From NCBI RefSeq assembly GCF_017875955.1, contig NZ_JAGINK010000001.1:1526001-1590000 (forward strand): a DNA stretch of 64,000 nt, read 5' to 3'. This stretch comes from Pseudomonas sp. BP8 (GTDB taxonomy: Bacteria > Pseudomonadota > Gammaproteobacteria > Pseudomonadales > Pseudomonadaceae). The notes beneath the pieces were generated by a model that worked only from the letters and a program-made list of their open reading frames with translations, had not been told where the DNA came from and ran no database searches. The position numbers were made by a program, and so were the translations under genes. Below are positions 46,685 to 56,045 of this stretch, piece by piece (position 1 is the first letter of the stretch; the number at the start of each line of letters is the position of its first letter).

Positions 46685-48238
46685 TCATTTAATCCCCAAC
46701 CGCCGCGCCAGGCGCCCAAGGTTGGCGCGATCAAGGCCCAACTCGCGCGCTGCAGCGGCCCAGTTGTTCTGGTGTCGGTGCAGACAGGCCTCAATGACCT
46801 TTTGCTGATACGCATCGACCGCCTCGCGCAGGTCGCCCGTCACCGGCGCGAGGCCTGCGGCCAACGCAGGCAAGGGCGCAGCAGTGTTCAGCTCAGCCAT
46901 GGCACGCAGGTCGAGATCATCTGCCTCCAGGGTAAGAATCCGCGGCCGCTGCCGATGCTGGCCAAGGGCCTTGAGGGCCGAGCGGCCAATCAGGTGCTCC
47001 AGCTCGCGCACATTTCCCGGCCAATCGTAGGCAAGCAATGCCGCCTGGGCTGCGTTGCTCAGGCGCAGGCTGTTAAGGCCCAGGCGCGAACGGTTCTGCT
47101 CGAGGAAGTAGCCTGCCAGTAGCAGCACATCACGACCTCGTTCGCGCAACGGCGGGACGTGCAGCGGATAGACGCTGAGCCGGTGGTAGAAGTCGGCGCG
47201 GTAACGGCCGTTGCGCACTTCGTCGGCCAGGTCACGGTTGGTTGCGGCGATCAGGCGCACATCGACCCGGTGTTCGCGGTCCGAACCCAGCCGTTGCAAT
47301 TGGCCGCTCTGCAATACGCGCAGCAGCTTGGCCTGCACGGTCAGCGACAGTTCACCAACCTCGTCAAGAAACAGCGTGCCGCCATTGGCCAACTCAAACT
47401 TGCCGCGGCGCTCGCCATGGGCGCCGGTAAAGGCGCCACGGACATGGCCGAACAACTCGCTCTCGACCAACGTTTCGGGCAAGGCCGCACAGTTCAGGCT
47501 GATCAATGGCTGCTTGGCGCGGCTGCTGGCTTGATGCAAGGCCAAGGCCACCAGCTCTTTGCCGACACCGGTCTCGCCGGTGATCAGCACGGTCAGGTCG
47601 CTGCCGCCGACCAGGCGAATTTCCTCGACCAGGCGCTTGTGCGCGGTGCTCTGGCCAATCAGTTCCTTGTCCTGGCCGCTGGCCTGGCGATAGACCTCGG
47701 CGCGCTGATGTTCATCCTCGGCGCGCAGGGCCAGGTGCTCGATGCGTTCAGCCACGGTAACGGTGGCCGCCGCCAGGCTGGCGAAAGCTTGCAGGGCATC
47801 CAGCTCAAGGCTCTGGAATTGCCCCGGGGTCAACGCATCGAGGGTCAGCAGGCCCCAGGGTTGCTCGTCGACCATCAACGGGCAGCCCATGCAGTCGTGC
47901 ACTTCGAGGTCGGCGTGCGGCGCATTGACCAGGCCGTCGTAGGGGTCGGGCAACTCGCTGTCGCTGGCGAAGCGCGTTGGCTCATGGCTACTGAGCAGGA
48001 TTTGAAAGCGTGGATGCTCGCTGACTTTGAAGCGCCGTCCGAGGGTGTCTGGCGCCAGACCGTCGACCGCCAGCGGCACCAGCCACTCGCCATCCAGCCG
48101 CAGCAGGGCAGCGGCGTCGCACGGCAGCAGGCTGCGCATGGCCTCCAGCAGACGGCGGTAACGCTCCTTGTCGGGCAGGTCGCGGGAGAGATCGCTGACC
48201 AGAGGGAGGAGGGCGGTGAGCAGTGGCTTTGCGGTCAT
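46685..48238 (-). CDS. norR: Nitric oxide-responsive sigma-54 activator NorR
   Basis: This 517-residue enhancer-binding protein activates NO detoxification genes. A GAF domain occupies about residues 20-170 and in this family holds a mononuclear iron that binds NO; HDCMGCPLMV carries the cysteine expected there. The AAA+ domain (about 190-430) has Walker A GETGVGKE, the sigma-54 contact loop GAFTGA and Walker B-type LFLDEVGE. A Fis-type helix-turn-helix ends the protein (NNWAAAARELGLDRANLGRL). GGAG lies just before the ATG. It is divergent from hmp, with two NorR-type sites between them, so it most likely regulates hmp and possibly itself. Confidence 0.95.
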   Translation of the reverse strand: MTAKPLLTALLPLVSDLSRDLPDKERYRRLLEAMRSLLPCDAAALLRLDGEWLVPLAVDGLAPDTLGRRFKVSEHPRFQILLSSHEPTRFASDSELPDPYDGLVNAPHADLEVHDCMGCPLMVDEQPWGLLTLDALTPGQFQSLELDALQAFASLAAATVTVAERIEHLALRAEDEHQRAEVYRQASGQDKELIGQSTAHKRLVEEIRLVGGSDLTVLITGETGVGKELVALALHQASSRAKQPLISLNCAALPETLVESELFGHVRGAFTGAHGERRGKFELANGGTLFLDEVGELSLTVQAKLLRVLQSGQLQRLGSDREHRVDVRLIAATNRDLADEVRNGRYRADFYHRLSVYPLHVPPLRERGRDVLLLAGYFLEQNRSRLGLNSLRLSNAAQAALLAYDWPGNVRELEHLIGRSALKALGQHRQRPRILTLEADDLDLRAMAELNTAAPLPALAAGLAPVTGDLREAVDAYQQKVIEACLHRHQNNWAAAARELGLDRANLGRLARRLGIK

Positions 48239-48252
48239 AAAGACTCCAATTG

Positions 48253-48289
48253 GTCGTTATGACTATACGCCTGCCGTAGTCGTTTTGAC
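48253..48289. promoter_or_regulatory. Two NorR-type binding sites (GT-N7-AC)
   Basis: GTCGTTATGAC (48253-48263) and GTCGTTTTGAC (48279-48289) both fit the NorR core GT-N7-AC and differ at one base from each other; their starts are 26 bp apart. They lie about 70-100 bp upstream of the expected hmp transcription start. E. coli norVW has three such sites; I found only two here. Confidence 0.65.
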
Positions 48290-48329
48290 ACGGTAGCTTT
48301 CGAAGGCCCGGTTTTGCTGGCCTTGAGAG

Positions 48330-48346
48330 TTGGCACGATTGGTGAA
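48330..48346 (+). promoter_or_regulatory. Candidate sigma-54 promoter of hmp (imperfect -12)
   Basis: TTGGCACGATTGGTGAA has a perfect -24 half (TTGGCACG), but the -12 half reads GTGAA where TTGCW is expected. The start would lie about 36 bp before the hmp ATG. The location next to NorR sites supports function despite the weak -12. Confidence 0.5.
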
Positions 48347-48392
48347 ATAGCCAGTGCATCCATTCGCAGCCACAGGCTCAGGAGTTACTGCC

Positions 48393-49565
48393 ATGCTCAA
48401 TGCCGAACAACGCGCCATTATCAAAGCCACCGTTCCTCTGCTCGAAAGCGGCGGTGAGGCACTGACTACGCACTTCTACAAGATGATGCTCAGCGAATAC
48501 CCCGAGGTACGTCCGCTGTTCAATCAGACTCACCAGGCCAGCGGCGACCAGCCCAGAGCGCTGGCCAACGGCGTGTTGATGTATGCCCGCCACATCGATC
48601 AGCTCGAGCAGCTCGGCGGCCTGGTTGGGCAGATCATCAACAAGCATGTTGCGTTGCAGATCCTGCCTGAGCACTACCCGATCGTCGGCAGTTGCCTGCT
48701 GCGTGCCATCGAGGAGGTGTTGGGCAAGGAGATCGCCACCGCTGCAGTCATCGATGCCTGGGCCGCAGCGTACGGGCAGTTGGCTGACATCCTGATAGGT
48801 GCCGAAGAGGGCCTCTACAAGCAGAAAGAAGAGGCTGCGGGCGGCTGGCGCGGGGCACGCGAGTTCAAGCTGGTGCGCCGGGAGCGCGAGAGCAGCGAGA
48901 TCGTCTCGTTCTATTTCGCACCGGTCGACGGCAAGCCGGTACTCAAGGCAGCACCTGGCCAATATATCGGCTTGCAGTTGTTCATCGAGGGCGCCGAGCA
49001 GCGCCGTAACTATTCCCTGTCGGCCTTGTGCGATGGCCAGCAGTACCGGATCAGCGTCAAGCGCGAAGCGGGCGGCAAGGTTTCCAGCTATCTGCATGAT
49101 GAGTTGATGGTCGGCGACAGCCTGGCGCTGTTCCCACCTGCCGGTGACTTCACCTTGGCGGCCAGCGACAAGCCACTGGTGTTGATCAGCGGTGGCGTCG
49201 GTATCACGCCGACGCTGGCGATGCTGCAGGCGGCGCTGCAAACCCAGCGGCCGGTGCATTTCATTCACTGTGCCCGTAACGGTGCGGTGCATGCGTTCCG
49301 CGACTGGGTCGATGGCCTGGCTGCGCAGCATCCGCAGCTCAAGCGCTTCTATTGCCATGCCGAAGCGGGTGGCGAGGCCGATGCGGTTGGCCTGTTGAGC
49401 GCGGAGCTGCTGGCTGAGTGGCTGCCGCGTGAGCGTGATGTGGATGCCTACTTCCTTGGGCCCAAGGGCTTCATGGCGGCGATCAAGCGCCAGTTGAAGG
49501 GCTTGGGGGTGCCGGAAGGGCAGAGCCGGTATGAGTTCTTCGGGCCGGCTGCGGCGTTGGAGTGA
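48393..49565 (+). CDS. hmp: Flavohemoprotein nitric oxide dioxygenase
   Basis: This cytoplasmic enzyme of 390 residues oxidises NO with O2 and NAD(P)H to nitrate. The globin domain covers about 1-138 (MLNAEQRAIIKATVPLLESG; proximal heme His in NKHVALQI). The FAD domain (about 150-255) has RNYSLS, and the NAD domain (about 260-390) has GGVGITPTL and the terminal YEFFGP of the family. The length is normal for Hmp. The ATG at 48393 follows AGGAG by eight bases. The neighbouring NorR and upstream sites point to induction by NO. Confidence 0.96.
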   Translation: MLNAEQRAIIKATVPLLESGGEALTTHFYKMMLSEYPEVRPLFNQTHQASGDQPRALANGVLMYARHIDQLEQLGGLVGQIINKHVALQILPEHYPIVGSCLLRAIEEVLGKEIATAAVIDAWAAAYGQLADILIGAEEGLYKQKEEAAGGWRGAREFKLVRRERESSEIVSFYFAPVDGKPVLKAAPGQYIGLQLFIEGAEQRRNYSLSALCDGQQYRISVKREAGGKVSSYLHDELMVGDSLALFPPAGDFTLAASDKPLVLISGGVGITPTLAMLQAALQTQRPVHFIHCARNGAVHAFRDWVDGLAAQHPQLKRFYCHAEAGGEADAVGLLSAELLAEWLPRERDVDAYFLGPKGFMAAIKRQLKGLGVPEGQSRYEFFGPAAALE

Positions 49566-49835
49566 TCCGTTAGGACGACGCCGATGTTTCATCCTTAATC
49601 GCGCTTTAATCACTGTATCCTTCACTCGCGGGTGTCGAGGGGCTTGCGCCTGTCCGGCATCCGCGCCGTCATTAATGCAGGGCCGCCGTTGAACCGATGG
49701 CGTTCCTGCAGGTCCTAGACGTCTGCGAATCCTGCCGTCTCGCCGCTTCCTCGACGCAATACAGGTCATGCTCAGCGTGTAGACTGGCCCTCGGGCAGGC
49801 CTGCGTGCTGCCACTCTCCATCGAAGGAATCGGCA

Positions 49836-50342
49836 ATGAACGAACAAACATCGCGCCTGAACCGTGAGCGGCGCTTCCTGGTGCTGCTGGGGCTGATCTG
49901 CCTTGCCCTGATCGGCGGCGCTCTCTATATGCAGATCGTGCTCGGCGAAGCGCCTTGCCCGCTGTGCATCCTGCAACGTTATGCCCTGCTATTGATTGCC
50001 GTGTTTGCTTTCGTCGCTGCGGCAATGCCCGGACGCCGCGGGCTGAACCTGTTCGAAGGGCTGGTGGTACTCAGCGCGATTGGCGGAATCGTTGCGGCGG
50101 GCCGCCATGTGTATATACTCGCCAACCCCGCGGTCAGTTGCGGTATCGATACCCTGCAGCCGATCGTCGACGACCTGCCACTGGCCAAGGTCTGGCCACT
50201 GGCGTTCCAGGTCGAGGGGTTCTGCAGCACCCCCTATCCGCCGATCCTGGGGTTGTCCCTGGCGCAGTGGGCGCTCGTGGCGTTCATCCTGACCGCCATC
50301 CTGGTGCCGTTTGGCATCTATCGCAACCGTCAGCGGGCTTAG
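49836..50342 (+). CDS. dsbB: Disulfide bond formation protein DsbB
   Basis: This 168-residue inner-membrane oxidoreductase reoxidises DsbA and passes electrons to quinone. Four membrane segments are visible. The first periplasmic loop has the redox pair Cys 41 and Cys 44 (PCPLC), and the second loop has Cys 102 (SCGIDTLQP) and Cys 130 (GFCST), the complete set for activity. GAAGGA precedes the ATG by seven bases. It stands alone between hmp and the cyo operon. I see no gene or clear signal in the 270 bp before it. Confidence 0.95.
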   Translation: MNEQTSRLNRERRFLVLLGLICLALIGGALYMQIVLGEAPCPLCILQRYALLLIAVFAFVAAAMPGRRGLNLFEGLVVLSAIGGIVAAGRHVYILANPAVSCGIDTLQPIVDDLPLAKVWPLAFQVEGFCSTPYPPILGLSLAQWALVAFILTAILVPFGIYRNRQRA

Positions 50343-50904
50343 ACCAAAGTCCCGAGTTGATGCAAGTCTGTTGCACGGCGAGATAACCACCTTATCCGCC
50401 TTCCCGGTTGATTCAGATCAAACACAAAGCCTTGCAGAGCAAGGGTTTGAGGCCTGCCGCACGGGGTGCGACAAACTGTCGCGAAGTTGAATTTTGCTGG
50501 CGGATTGTTACATATCCTGTAAAAGACTGTTGCTCAATAAGTCATAGTAAAGGGGGGGCGACCTATCTACAATCGCCCCCAATTTCCGTTCGGCACTGCT
50601 TGCGAGTCGCAGGATTTGAAGGAAGCCACGGCTCCTTTTTGCTGACTTCGTCAAGTTTCGCCCAACGGCGATACCGGGCGGATACCCCTCCGCGTTTTCC
50701 CGCACCAAATGGACTTGGTCTGCAGTAACAGGCCGTTTGCCTACGAAACCATAAGCACCGTAAAGCCCGCTAACCGCCCAAGTCCAGCAGTCGGACCCCA
50801 GGCAGGAGCGAATTCGAGCCGAAAAATGCTAACGCTTGGCAGGACGAAGTGTTGGCTACCAAAACACAAATTGCATTGAAGCAAGCTGATCTAGAGGTCG
50901 TGAG
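50343..50904 (+). promoter_or_regulatory. Long leader/regulatory region of cyoABCDE
   Basis: These 562 bp hold no credible gene. A perfect ANR/FNR box TTGATTCAGATCAA lies at 50408-50421. A possible promoter has TTGAAT at 50487-50492 and an AT-rich -10 near 50509-50515. Downstream is a hairpin with arms GGGGGCGA/TCGCCCCC (50554-50561 and 50573-50580). A second hairpin at 50619-50637 is followed by TTTTT and resembles an attenuator. The A-rich stretch ACCAAAACACAAATTG before the gene might interest Hfq/Crc, which is known to repress cyo in P. putida. None of these roles is shown by the sequence alone. Confidence 0.55.
50408..50421. promoter_or_regulatory. ANR/FNR box
   Basis: TTGATTCAGATCAA is a perfect match to TTGAT-N4-ATCAA, the site for the oxygen-sensing regulator ANR. 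Its centre is about 490 bp upstream of cyoA and 66 bp beyond the dsbB stop. Confidence 0.75.
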
Positions 50905-51849
50905 ATGAGTAAAAAGCGTTACCCCAGACTGTTTGGCATATTGCCCTTTTTAGGCATGCTTTTACTCAGTGGGTGCAACTGGACCCTGCTCGACCCGAAG
51001 GGTCAGGTCGGCATTGAGCAAAAGAACCTTATCCTGATTGCTACCGGCCTGATGCTGCTGGTGGTCGTGCCGGTCATCATCATGACCCTGGCATTCGCCT
51101 GGAAGTATCGTGCTTCCAACAAGGCAGCCACCTACACTCCGGACTGGTCGCACTCGACCAAGATCGAGCTGGCCATCTGGATCATCCCGATCATCATCAT
51201 CGTCGCCCTGGGCTACGTCACCTACCTGTCCACCCACAAGCTGGACCCGTACCGTCCACTGGATTCCGATGTGAAGCCGGTGCAGATCGACGTGGTCGCG
51301 CTGGACTGGAAGTGGCTGTTCATCTACCCGGAGCAGGGCATTGCCACGGTCAACAAGATCGTCTTCCCGGCTAATACCCCGGTTAACTTCCGCGTGACCT
51401 CCGACGCCGTGATGAACTCGTTCTTCATCCCGGGCCTGGGCGGCCAGATCTACGCGATGGCCGGCATGACCACCAAACTGCACCTGATCGCCAACGAGAA
51501 CGGTGAGTTTGACGGTATCAGCGCCAACTACAGCGGCGCCGGTTTCACCGGTATGAAATTCAAGGCCACTGCCACTTCCCAAGCCGATTTCGAGAAATGG
51601 GTTGCAGAAGTCAAGCAGTCGCCGAAGAAGCTGGACAAGGCCGAATACGAAGCCTTGGCCAAACCAAGCGAGTACAACCCAGTCGCGCTGTACAGCGAGG
51701 CTTCGGCTGACCAGTTCCAGATCATCGTCGACAAGTACGAAGGTATGAACCGCGGTCGTCCGAGCCACGAAGAAGAAGGCAGCAAGGATCTGGCCACAAC
51801 CCAGGGTGTGGACTCGAGTAAGCAACCAGCTGCCGGGGCAGAGGAGTAA
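50905..51849 (+). CDS. cyoA: Cytochrome bo3 ubiquinol oxidase subunit II
   Basis: This 314-residue lipoprotein subunit of the terminal oxidase has the lipobox LLSGC (Cys 24), two membrane helices (LILIATGLMLLVVVPVIIMT and IELAIWIIPIIIIVALGYV), and a cupredoxin-like periplasmic domain with DWKWLFIYPEQGIATVNKI. The copper-A ligands of cytochrome c oxidases are absent, as expected for a quinol oxidase. The ATG at 50905 follows GAGGTCGTGAG. First gene of cyoABCDE. Confidence 0.97.
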   Translation: MSKKRYPRLFGILPFLGMLLLSGCNWTLLDPKGQVGIEQKNLILIATGLMLLVVVPVIIMTLAFAWKYRASNKAATYTPDWSHSTKIELAIWIIPIIIIVALGYVTYLSTHKLDPYRPLDSDVKPVQIDVVALDWKWLFIYPEQGIATVNKIVFPANTPVNFRVTSDAVMNSFFIPGLGGQIYAMAGMTTKLHLIANENGEFDGISANYSGAGFTGMKFKATATSQADFEKWVAEVKQSPKKLDKAEYEALAKPSEYNPVALYSEASADQFQIIVDKYEGMNRGRPSHEEEGSKDLATTQGVDSSKQPAAGAEE

Positions 51850-51852
51850 GAG

Positions 51853-53871
51853 ATGTTCGGTAAATTAAGTCTGGAGGCGATCCCGTATCACGAGCCGATA
51901 GTCATGGTGACGCTTGCCATGATCGCGCTCGGTGGTATCGCCGTGGTAGGTCTGATCACCTACTTCCGCAAGTGGACCTACCTGTGGTCCGAGTGGCTGA
52001 CGACTGTCGACCACAAGAAAATCGGCGTGATGTACATCATCGTCGCGATGATCATGCTGCTGCGTGGTTTTGCCGACGCCATCATGATGCGGACCCAGCT
52101 GGCTGCTGCCACCGGTGGTTCCGAAGGCTATCTGCCGCCTGAACACTATGACCAGATCTTCACCGCTCACGGTGTGATCATGATCATCTTCATGGCGATG
52201 CCGTTCTTCACCGGCCTGATGAACCTTGCTGTTCCTCTGCAGATCGGTGCACGTGACGTTGCCTTCCCGTTCCTGAACTCCCTGAGCTTCTACCTGCTGC
52301 TGGCAGGCGTGCTGCTGGTCAACATCTCCCTGGGTGTTGGTGAGTTCGCCAAGACCGGCTGGGTTGCCTATCCGCCGCTTGCGGGTATTCAGTACAGTCC
52401 TGGCGTAGGTGTCGACTACTACATCTGGGCGCTACAGCTATCGGGTCTGGGGACAACGCTGACCGGCGTTAACTTCCTGGTCACCGTGATGAAAATGCGT
52501 GCTCCTGGCATGAAGCTGATGGACATGCCGATCTTCACCTGGACCTGCACCTGGGCCAACGTGCTGATCGTTGCTTCGTTCCCGATTCTGACTGCTGCAC
52601 TCGCTCTGCTGACTGTTGACCGTTATCTGGACTTCCACATTTTCACCAACGAGCTTGGTGGGAACCCGATGATGTACGTCAACCTGTTCTGGGCGTGGGG
52701 TCACCCTGAGGTCTACATTCTGATTCTGCCGGCGTTCGGCGTGTTCTCGGAAGTGACTTCGACGTTCTCTGGCAAGCGTCTGTTTGGCCACCACTCGATG
52801 ATCTATGCATCGGGCGCGATCGCCATCCTCGGCTTTGCGGTCTGGTTGCACCACTTCTTCACAATGGGTGCCGGCGCCAGCGTCAACACCTTCTTCGGCC
52901 TGGCGACGATGCTGATCTCCATTCCGACCGGTGTGAAGCTGTTCAACTGGCTGTTCACCATGTACCAGGGCCGTGTGCGTTTCACCGCACCGATGCTGTG
53001 GACCCTGGGCTTCATGGTCACCTTCTCCATTGGTGGCATGACCGGCGTTCTGCTGGCTGTTCCAGGTGCTGACTTCGTGCTGCACAACAGCCTGTTCGTT
53101 ATCGCCCACTTCCACAACGTGATCATCGGTGGTGCGGTATTCGGCTACATTGCCGGCTTCGCCTTCTGGTTCCCGAAAGCGTTCGGCTTCACCCTGAACG
53201 AGAAGTGGGGCAAGGCTGCCTTCTGGTTCTGGATCTCCGGCTTCTACGTTGCGTTCATGCCGCTGTACGCCCTGGGCTTCATGGGCATGACCCGTCGTCT
53301 GAACCACTCCGACAACCCACTGTGGGAACCCTACCTGTGGGTAGCGGTAGTCGGCGCCGTGCTGATCCTGTTCGGTATCGCATGCCAGCTGATCCAGATC
53401 GTCGTTTCGATCCGCGATCGCAAGCAGAACCTGGACGTGACCGGCGACCCATGGGGCGGCCGTACTCTGGAATGGTCGACCTCGTCGCCACCTCCGTTCT
53501 ACAACTTCGCTCACATGCCTGAGAAGGTTGGCCTGGATTGCTGGCACGAAGCCAAGGAAGCCGGTGTTGCCTACAAGGTTCCGGGCAAGTACGAAGCGAT
53601 CCACATGCCGAACAACACCGCTACCGGTCTGTTCATGGGCATGCTGCTGACCGTCTTCGGCTTCGCCTTCATCTGGCACATCTGGTGGCTGGTAGGCGCA
53701 AGCCTGGTTGCAACCATCGCTGTCTTCGTTCGCCACGCTGCGCGTGACGACCAGGGCTACATGGTTCCGGCTGAAGAAGTGGCGCGCATCGAAGGCGAGC
53801 GCATGAAAGCGCTGGCCCAAGCAGGTGCTCTGCCTGCCGGCGCACGTGTCGAATCGTTTGAACGGGTGTAA
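51853..53871 (+). CDS. cyoB: Cytochrome bo3 ubiquinol oxidase subunit I
   Basis: This 672-residue catalytic subunit of the proton-pumping heme-copper oxidase reduces O2 to water. About 15 membrane segments are present. The binuclear-centre ligands are seen in [12 protein letters not shown] (copper-B His and cross-linked Tyr), [10 protein letters not shown] (two copper-B His) and VIAHFHNVI (heme ligands), all intact. It starts three bases after the cyoA stop with GAGGAG just before it. In P. putida its message is a reported target of Crc/Hfq catabolite control; I did not verify that site here. Confidence 0.97.
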   Translation: MFGKLSLEAIPYHEPIVMVTLAMIALGGIAVVGLITYFRKWTYLWSEWLTTVDHKKIGVMYIIVAMIMLLRGFADAIMMRTQLAAATGGSEGYLPPEHYDQIFTAHGVIMIIFMAMPFFTGLMNLAVPLQIGARDVAFPFLNSLSFYLLLAGVLLVNISLGVGEFAKTGWVAYPPLAGIQYSPGVGVDYYIWALQLSGLGTTLTGVNFLVTVMKMRAPGMKLMDMPIFTWTCTWANVLIVASFPILTAALALLTVDRYLDFHIFTNELGGNPMMYVNLFWAWGHPEVYILILPAFGVFSEVTSTFSGKRLFGHHSMIYASGAIAILGFAVWLHHFFTMGAGASVNTFFGLATMLISIPTGVKLFNWLFTMYQGRVRFTAPMLWTLGFMVTFSIGGMTGVLLAVPGADFVLHNSLFVIAHFHNVIIGGAVFGYIAGFAFWFPKAFGFTLNEKWGKAAFWFWISGFYVAFMPLYALGFMGMTRRLNHSDNPLWEPYLWVAVVGAVLILFGIACQLIQIVVSIRDRKQNLDVTGDPWGGRTLEWSTSSPPPFYNFAHMPEKVGLDCWHEAKEAGVAYKVPGKYEAIHMPNNTATGLFMGMLLTVFGFAFIWHIWWLVGASLVATIAVFVRHAARDDQGYMVPAEEVARIEGERMKALAQAGALPAGARVESFERV

Positions 53872-53874
53872 TCA

Positions 53875-54498
53875 ATGTCCAGTCAAGTAATCCACGGTGA
53901 CGCTCATGGTCATGACCATGGGCACGACGATCACCACCACGACTCGGGCCAGATGACCGTACTCGGTTTCTGGCTGTACCTGATGACCGACTGCATCCTG
54001 TTTGCGTCGCTCTTCGCCACCTACGCGGTGCTGTCCGGCGGTTTCGCCGGCGGCCCGTCGGGTCATGACATCTTCCAGCTCGACTTCGTGCTGGTTGAAA
54101 CCGCGTTCCTGCTGCTGTCCTCGATCACCTTCGGCTTCGCCATGCTGAAGATGTTCGACGGCAATAAAGCAGGTGTACTGGGCTGGTTGGCTGTTACCTT
54201 CCTGTTCGGTGCTGGCTTCATCGCGATGGAAATCTACGAGTTCCATCACCTGATCGCCGAGGGCTACGGTCCGCAGCGCAGTGGCTTCCTGTCGGCGTTC
54301 TTCGCGCTGGTCGGTACCCACGGTCTGCACGTGACTGCTGGTCTGATCTGGATGGCGATCATGATGTATCAGATCAACAAGCACGGCATCACGCCGACCG
54401 CCAAGACCCGCATGAGCTGCCTGAGCCTGTTCTGGCACTTCCTGGACGTGGTCTGGATCTGCGTGTTCACCGTTGTCTACCTGCTGGGGGTTCTGTAA
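53875..54498 (+). CDS. cyoC: Cytochrome bo3 ubiquinol oxidase subunit III
   Basis: This 207-residue membrane subunit has five helices and a His-rich N-terminus ([20 protein letters not shown]), followed by the family motif [20 protein letters not shown]. It stabilises the oxidase core and has no redox centre. It starts three bases after the cyoB stop and its own stop overlaps the cyoD start by one base (TAATG). Confidence 0.96.
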   Translation: MSSQVIHGDAHGHDHGHDDHHHDSGQMTVLGFWLYLMTDCILFASLFATYAVLSGGFAGGPSGHDIFQLDFVLVETAFLLLSSITFGFAMLKMFDGNKAGVLGWLAVTFLFGAGFIAMEIYEFHHLIAEGYGPQRSGFLSAFFALVGTHGLHVTAGLIWMAIMMYQINKHGITPTAKTRMSCLSLFWHFLDVVWICVFTVVYLLGVL

Positions 54499-54830
54499 TG
54501 GCTAATGCACATCCCACTCATCATGAAGGCAGCCACGGCAGCGTGAAGTCGTACATGATCGGCTTTGTCCTGTCGATCATCCTGACTGCGATCCCGTTCG
54601 GCCTGGTGATGTTCCCGACCTTTCCGAAGAACCTGACCGTCCTGATCGTGGTGGCCATGGCCGTCATTCAGGTCGTGGTGCACCTGGTGTACTTCCTGCA
54701 CATGGACCGCTCGAAAGAGCAGCGTTCCAATGTCTCGACGTTCCTGTTCACCATTCTGGTAATCGCGCTGCTGGTCGGCCTGTCGCTGTGGATCATGTTC
54801 AGCATCCACTTCGAAATGATGGCCAAGTGA
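54498..54830 (+). CDS. cyoD: Cytochrome bo3 ubiquinol oxidase subunit IV
   Basis: This 110-residue subunit with three membrane helices (YMIGFVLSIILTAIPFGLVM, LIVVAMAVIQVVVHLVYFLH, FTILVIALLVGLSLWIMF) is involved in oxidase assembly. The length and helix pattern are standard for CyoD. It starts within the cyoC stop codon. Confidence 0.95.
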   Translation: MANAHPTHHEGSHGSVKSYMIGFVLSIILTAIPFGLVMFPTFPKNLTVLIVVAMAVIQVVVHLVYFLHMDRSKEQRSNVSTFLFTILVIALLVGLSLWIMFSIHFEMMAK

Positions 54831-54841
54831 GGTAAGACTGC

Positions 54842-55729
54842 ATGTCACTGAAGCACTTTATCCAAATCACCAAACCGGGGATCATTTTCGGTAACGTGCT
54901 TTCCGTGGCAGGCGGTTTCTTCCTTGCCGCTAAGGGGCATGTGGACTTCGCCCTGTTCCTGGCGGTGGTTGTTGGTACTTCGATGGTGGTTGCGTCCGGT
55001 TGCGTGTTCAACAACTGCATCGACCGTGACATCGACCTGAAGATGGAACGTACCAAGAACCGCGTCATGGTTCAGGGCGGCATGTCGCTGCCCCTCGCGC
55101 TGATCTACGCCACCCTGCTCGGGCTGGGTGGCTTCAGCTTGCTGTATGTCCAGGCCAACCCGCTGGCGGCGTTCTGCGCGCTGATCGGCTTCGTCATCTA
55201 CGTCGGTTTCTACAGCCTCTGGCTGAAGCGCAAATCGGTGCACGGTACCTTGGTTGGCAGCTTGTCTGGTGCCATGCCTCCGGTGATCGGCTACTGCGCC
55301 GTGAGCAACAGCTTCGACCTGGCTGCGGTGACCCTGCTGGTGATGTTCAGCTTGTGGCAGATGCCGCACAGCTTTGCGATCGCGATCTTCCGCTTCAACG
55401 ATTACAGCGCTGCCAAGATCCCGGTCCTGCCGGTGGCGCGCGGTATTCTGGCGGCTAAGAAGCAGATCGTGCTGTACGTGTTGGCGTTTGTGCTGGCTAC
55501 CTTGATGCTGACGCTTGGCGGTTATGCCGGGCTTGGTTACCTGGCTGTAGCGGCCGGTATGGGTCTGTACTGGTTGTACATGGCTTGGGGTGGCTACAAG
55601 GCTGAAGACGACAGCAAGTGGGCGCGCAAGGTGTTTGGTTTCTCTATCCTCACTGTTACCGCGCTGAGCGTGATGATGTCGGTGGATAGCCAGACTGCAG
55701 CGGATGTACTGATGACGTACGCTCGCTGA
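54842..55729 (+). CDS. cyoE: Protoheme IX farnesyltransferase (heme O synthase)
   Basis: This 295-residue membrane enzyme converts heme B to heme O for the bo3 oxidase. It belongs to the UbiA-type prenyltransferases. The first aspartate-rich motif is [12 protein letters not shown] near residue 58 and the second conserved loop is [13 protein letters not shown]. About nine helices are present. GAGGTAAGAC lies before the ATG. It is the last gene of cyoABCDE and is followed at once by a strong terminator. Confidence 0.96.
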   Translation: MSLKHFIQITKPGIIFGNVLSVAGGFFLAAKGHVDFALFLAVVVGTSMVVASGCVFNNCIDRDIDLKMERTKNRVMVQGGMSLPLALIYATLLGLGGFSLLYVQANPLAAFCALIGFVIYVGFYSLWLKRKSVHGTLVGSLSGAMPPVIGYCAVSNSFDLAAVTLLVMFSLWQMPHSFAIAIFRFNDYSAAKIPVLPVARGILAAKKQIVLYVLAFVLATLMLTLGGYAGLGYLAVAAGMGLYWLYMAWGGYKAEDDSKWARKVFGFSILTVTALSVMMSVDSQTAADVLMTYAR

Positions 55730-55744
55730 TAGTCGCCTGTTGCG

Positions 55745-55778
55745 AAAAAAGCCCCGGCCTTGTGCTGGGGTTTTTTTT
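55745..55778 (+). terminator. Intrinsic terminator of cyoABCDE
   Basis: AAAAAAGCCCCGGC and GCTGGGGTTTTTTTT pair across CTTGT, with one G-T pair and eight T at the end. It starts 16 bp after the cyoE stop. Confidence 0.9.
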
Positions 55779-55809
55779 GGGTTCGGATTGGGTGGGACTT
55801 GCAGGTTGG

Positions 55810-55866
55810 GGGCTTATCCATTTGATGGGGTGGCGCTTCTGGCCACCCCATCAAATGGATAAGCCC
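55810..55866. repeat. Perfect 25-bp inverted repeat with 7-base loop
   Basis: The arms 55810-55834 and 55842-55866 are exact reverse complements; the inner part reads TTTGATGGGGTGGC and GCCACCCCATCAAA around loop GCTTCTG. It lies after the cyo terminator and has no T-run, so it is not an ordinary terminator. It does not match the REP family found elsewhere in the window. It may be an unrelated palindromic element. Confidence 0.9.
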
Positions 55867-56045
55867 ACAATTCCAACGCCAAACCAAGCCCACACCACTG
55901 ATCTGCTGATCGCCCTAAAAATCAACAATAAAACGGGAAATTAACCTTTACACATACACCTTTTCAGCATTATCTTCTGATTCGGCCGCCACAGCGGCCA
56001 GCGTCGCTCGGACGGTTCCGGGCGCTTACGTCCTCAGAGGTTCAC
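55867..56045 (+). promoter_or_regulatory. Promoter region of the aminotransferase gene
   Basis: TTTACA (55947-55952) and TATCTT (55971-55976), 18 bases apart, form a plausible sigma-70 promoter about 70 bp before the ATG at 56046. No other gene is visible in the stretch from 55730 apart from the terminator and inverted repeat described separately. Confidence 0.4.

Noticed and set aside
48354-48392. Upstream in-frame start for hmp
   Set aside because: It overlaps the promoter region; the ATG at 48393 has AGGAG and begins the conserved globin sequence.
49566-49835. Possible small RNA or gene before dsbB
   Set aside because: I looked for a hairpin with a T-run, promoter boxes or a coding frame with a ribosome site in these 270 bp and found nothing convincing.
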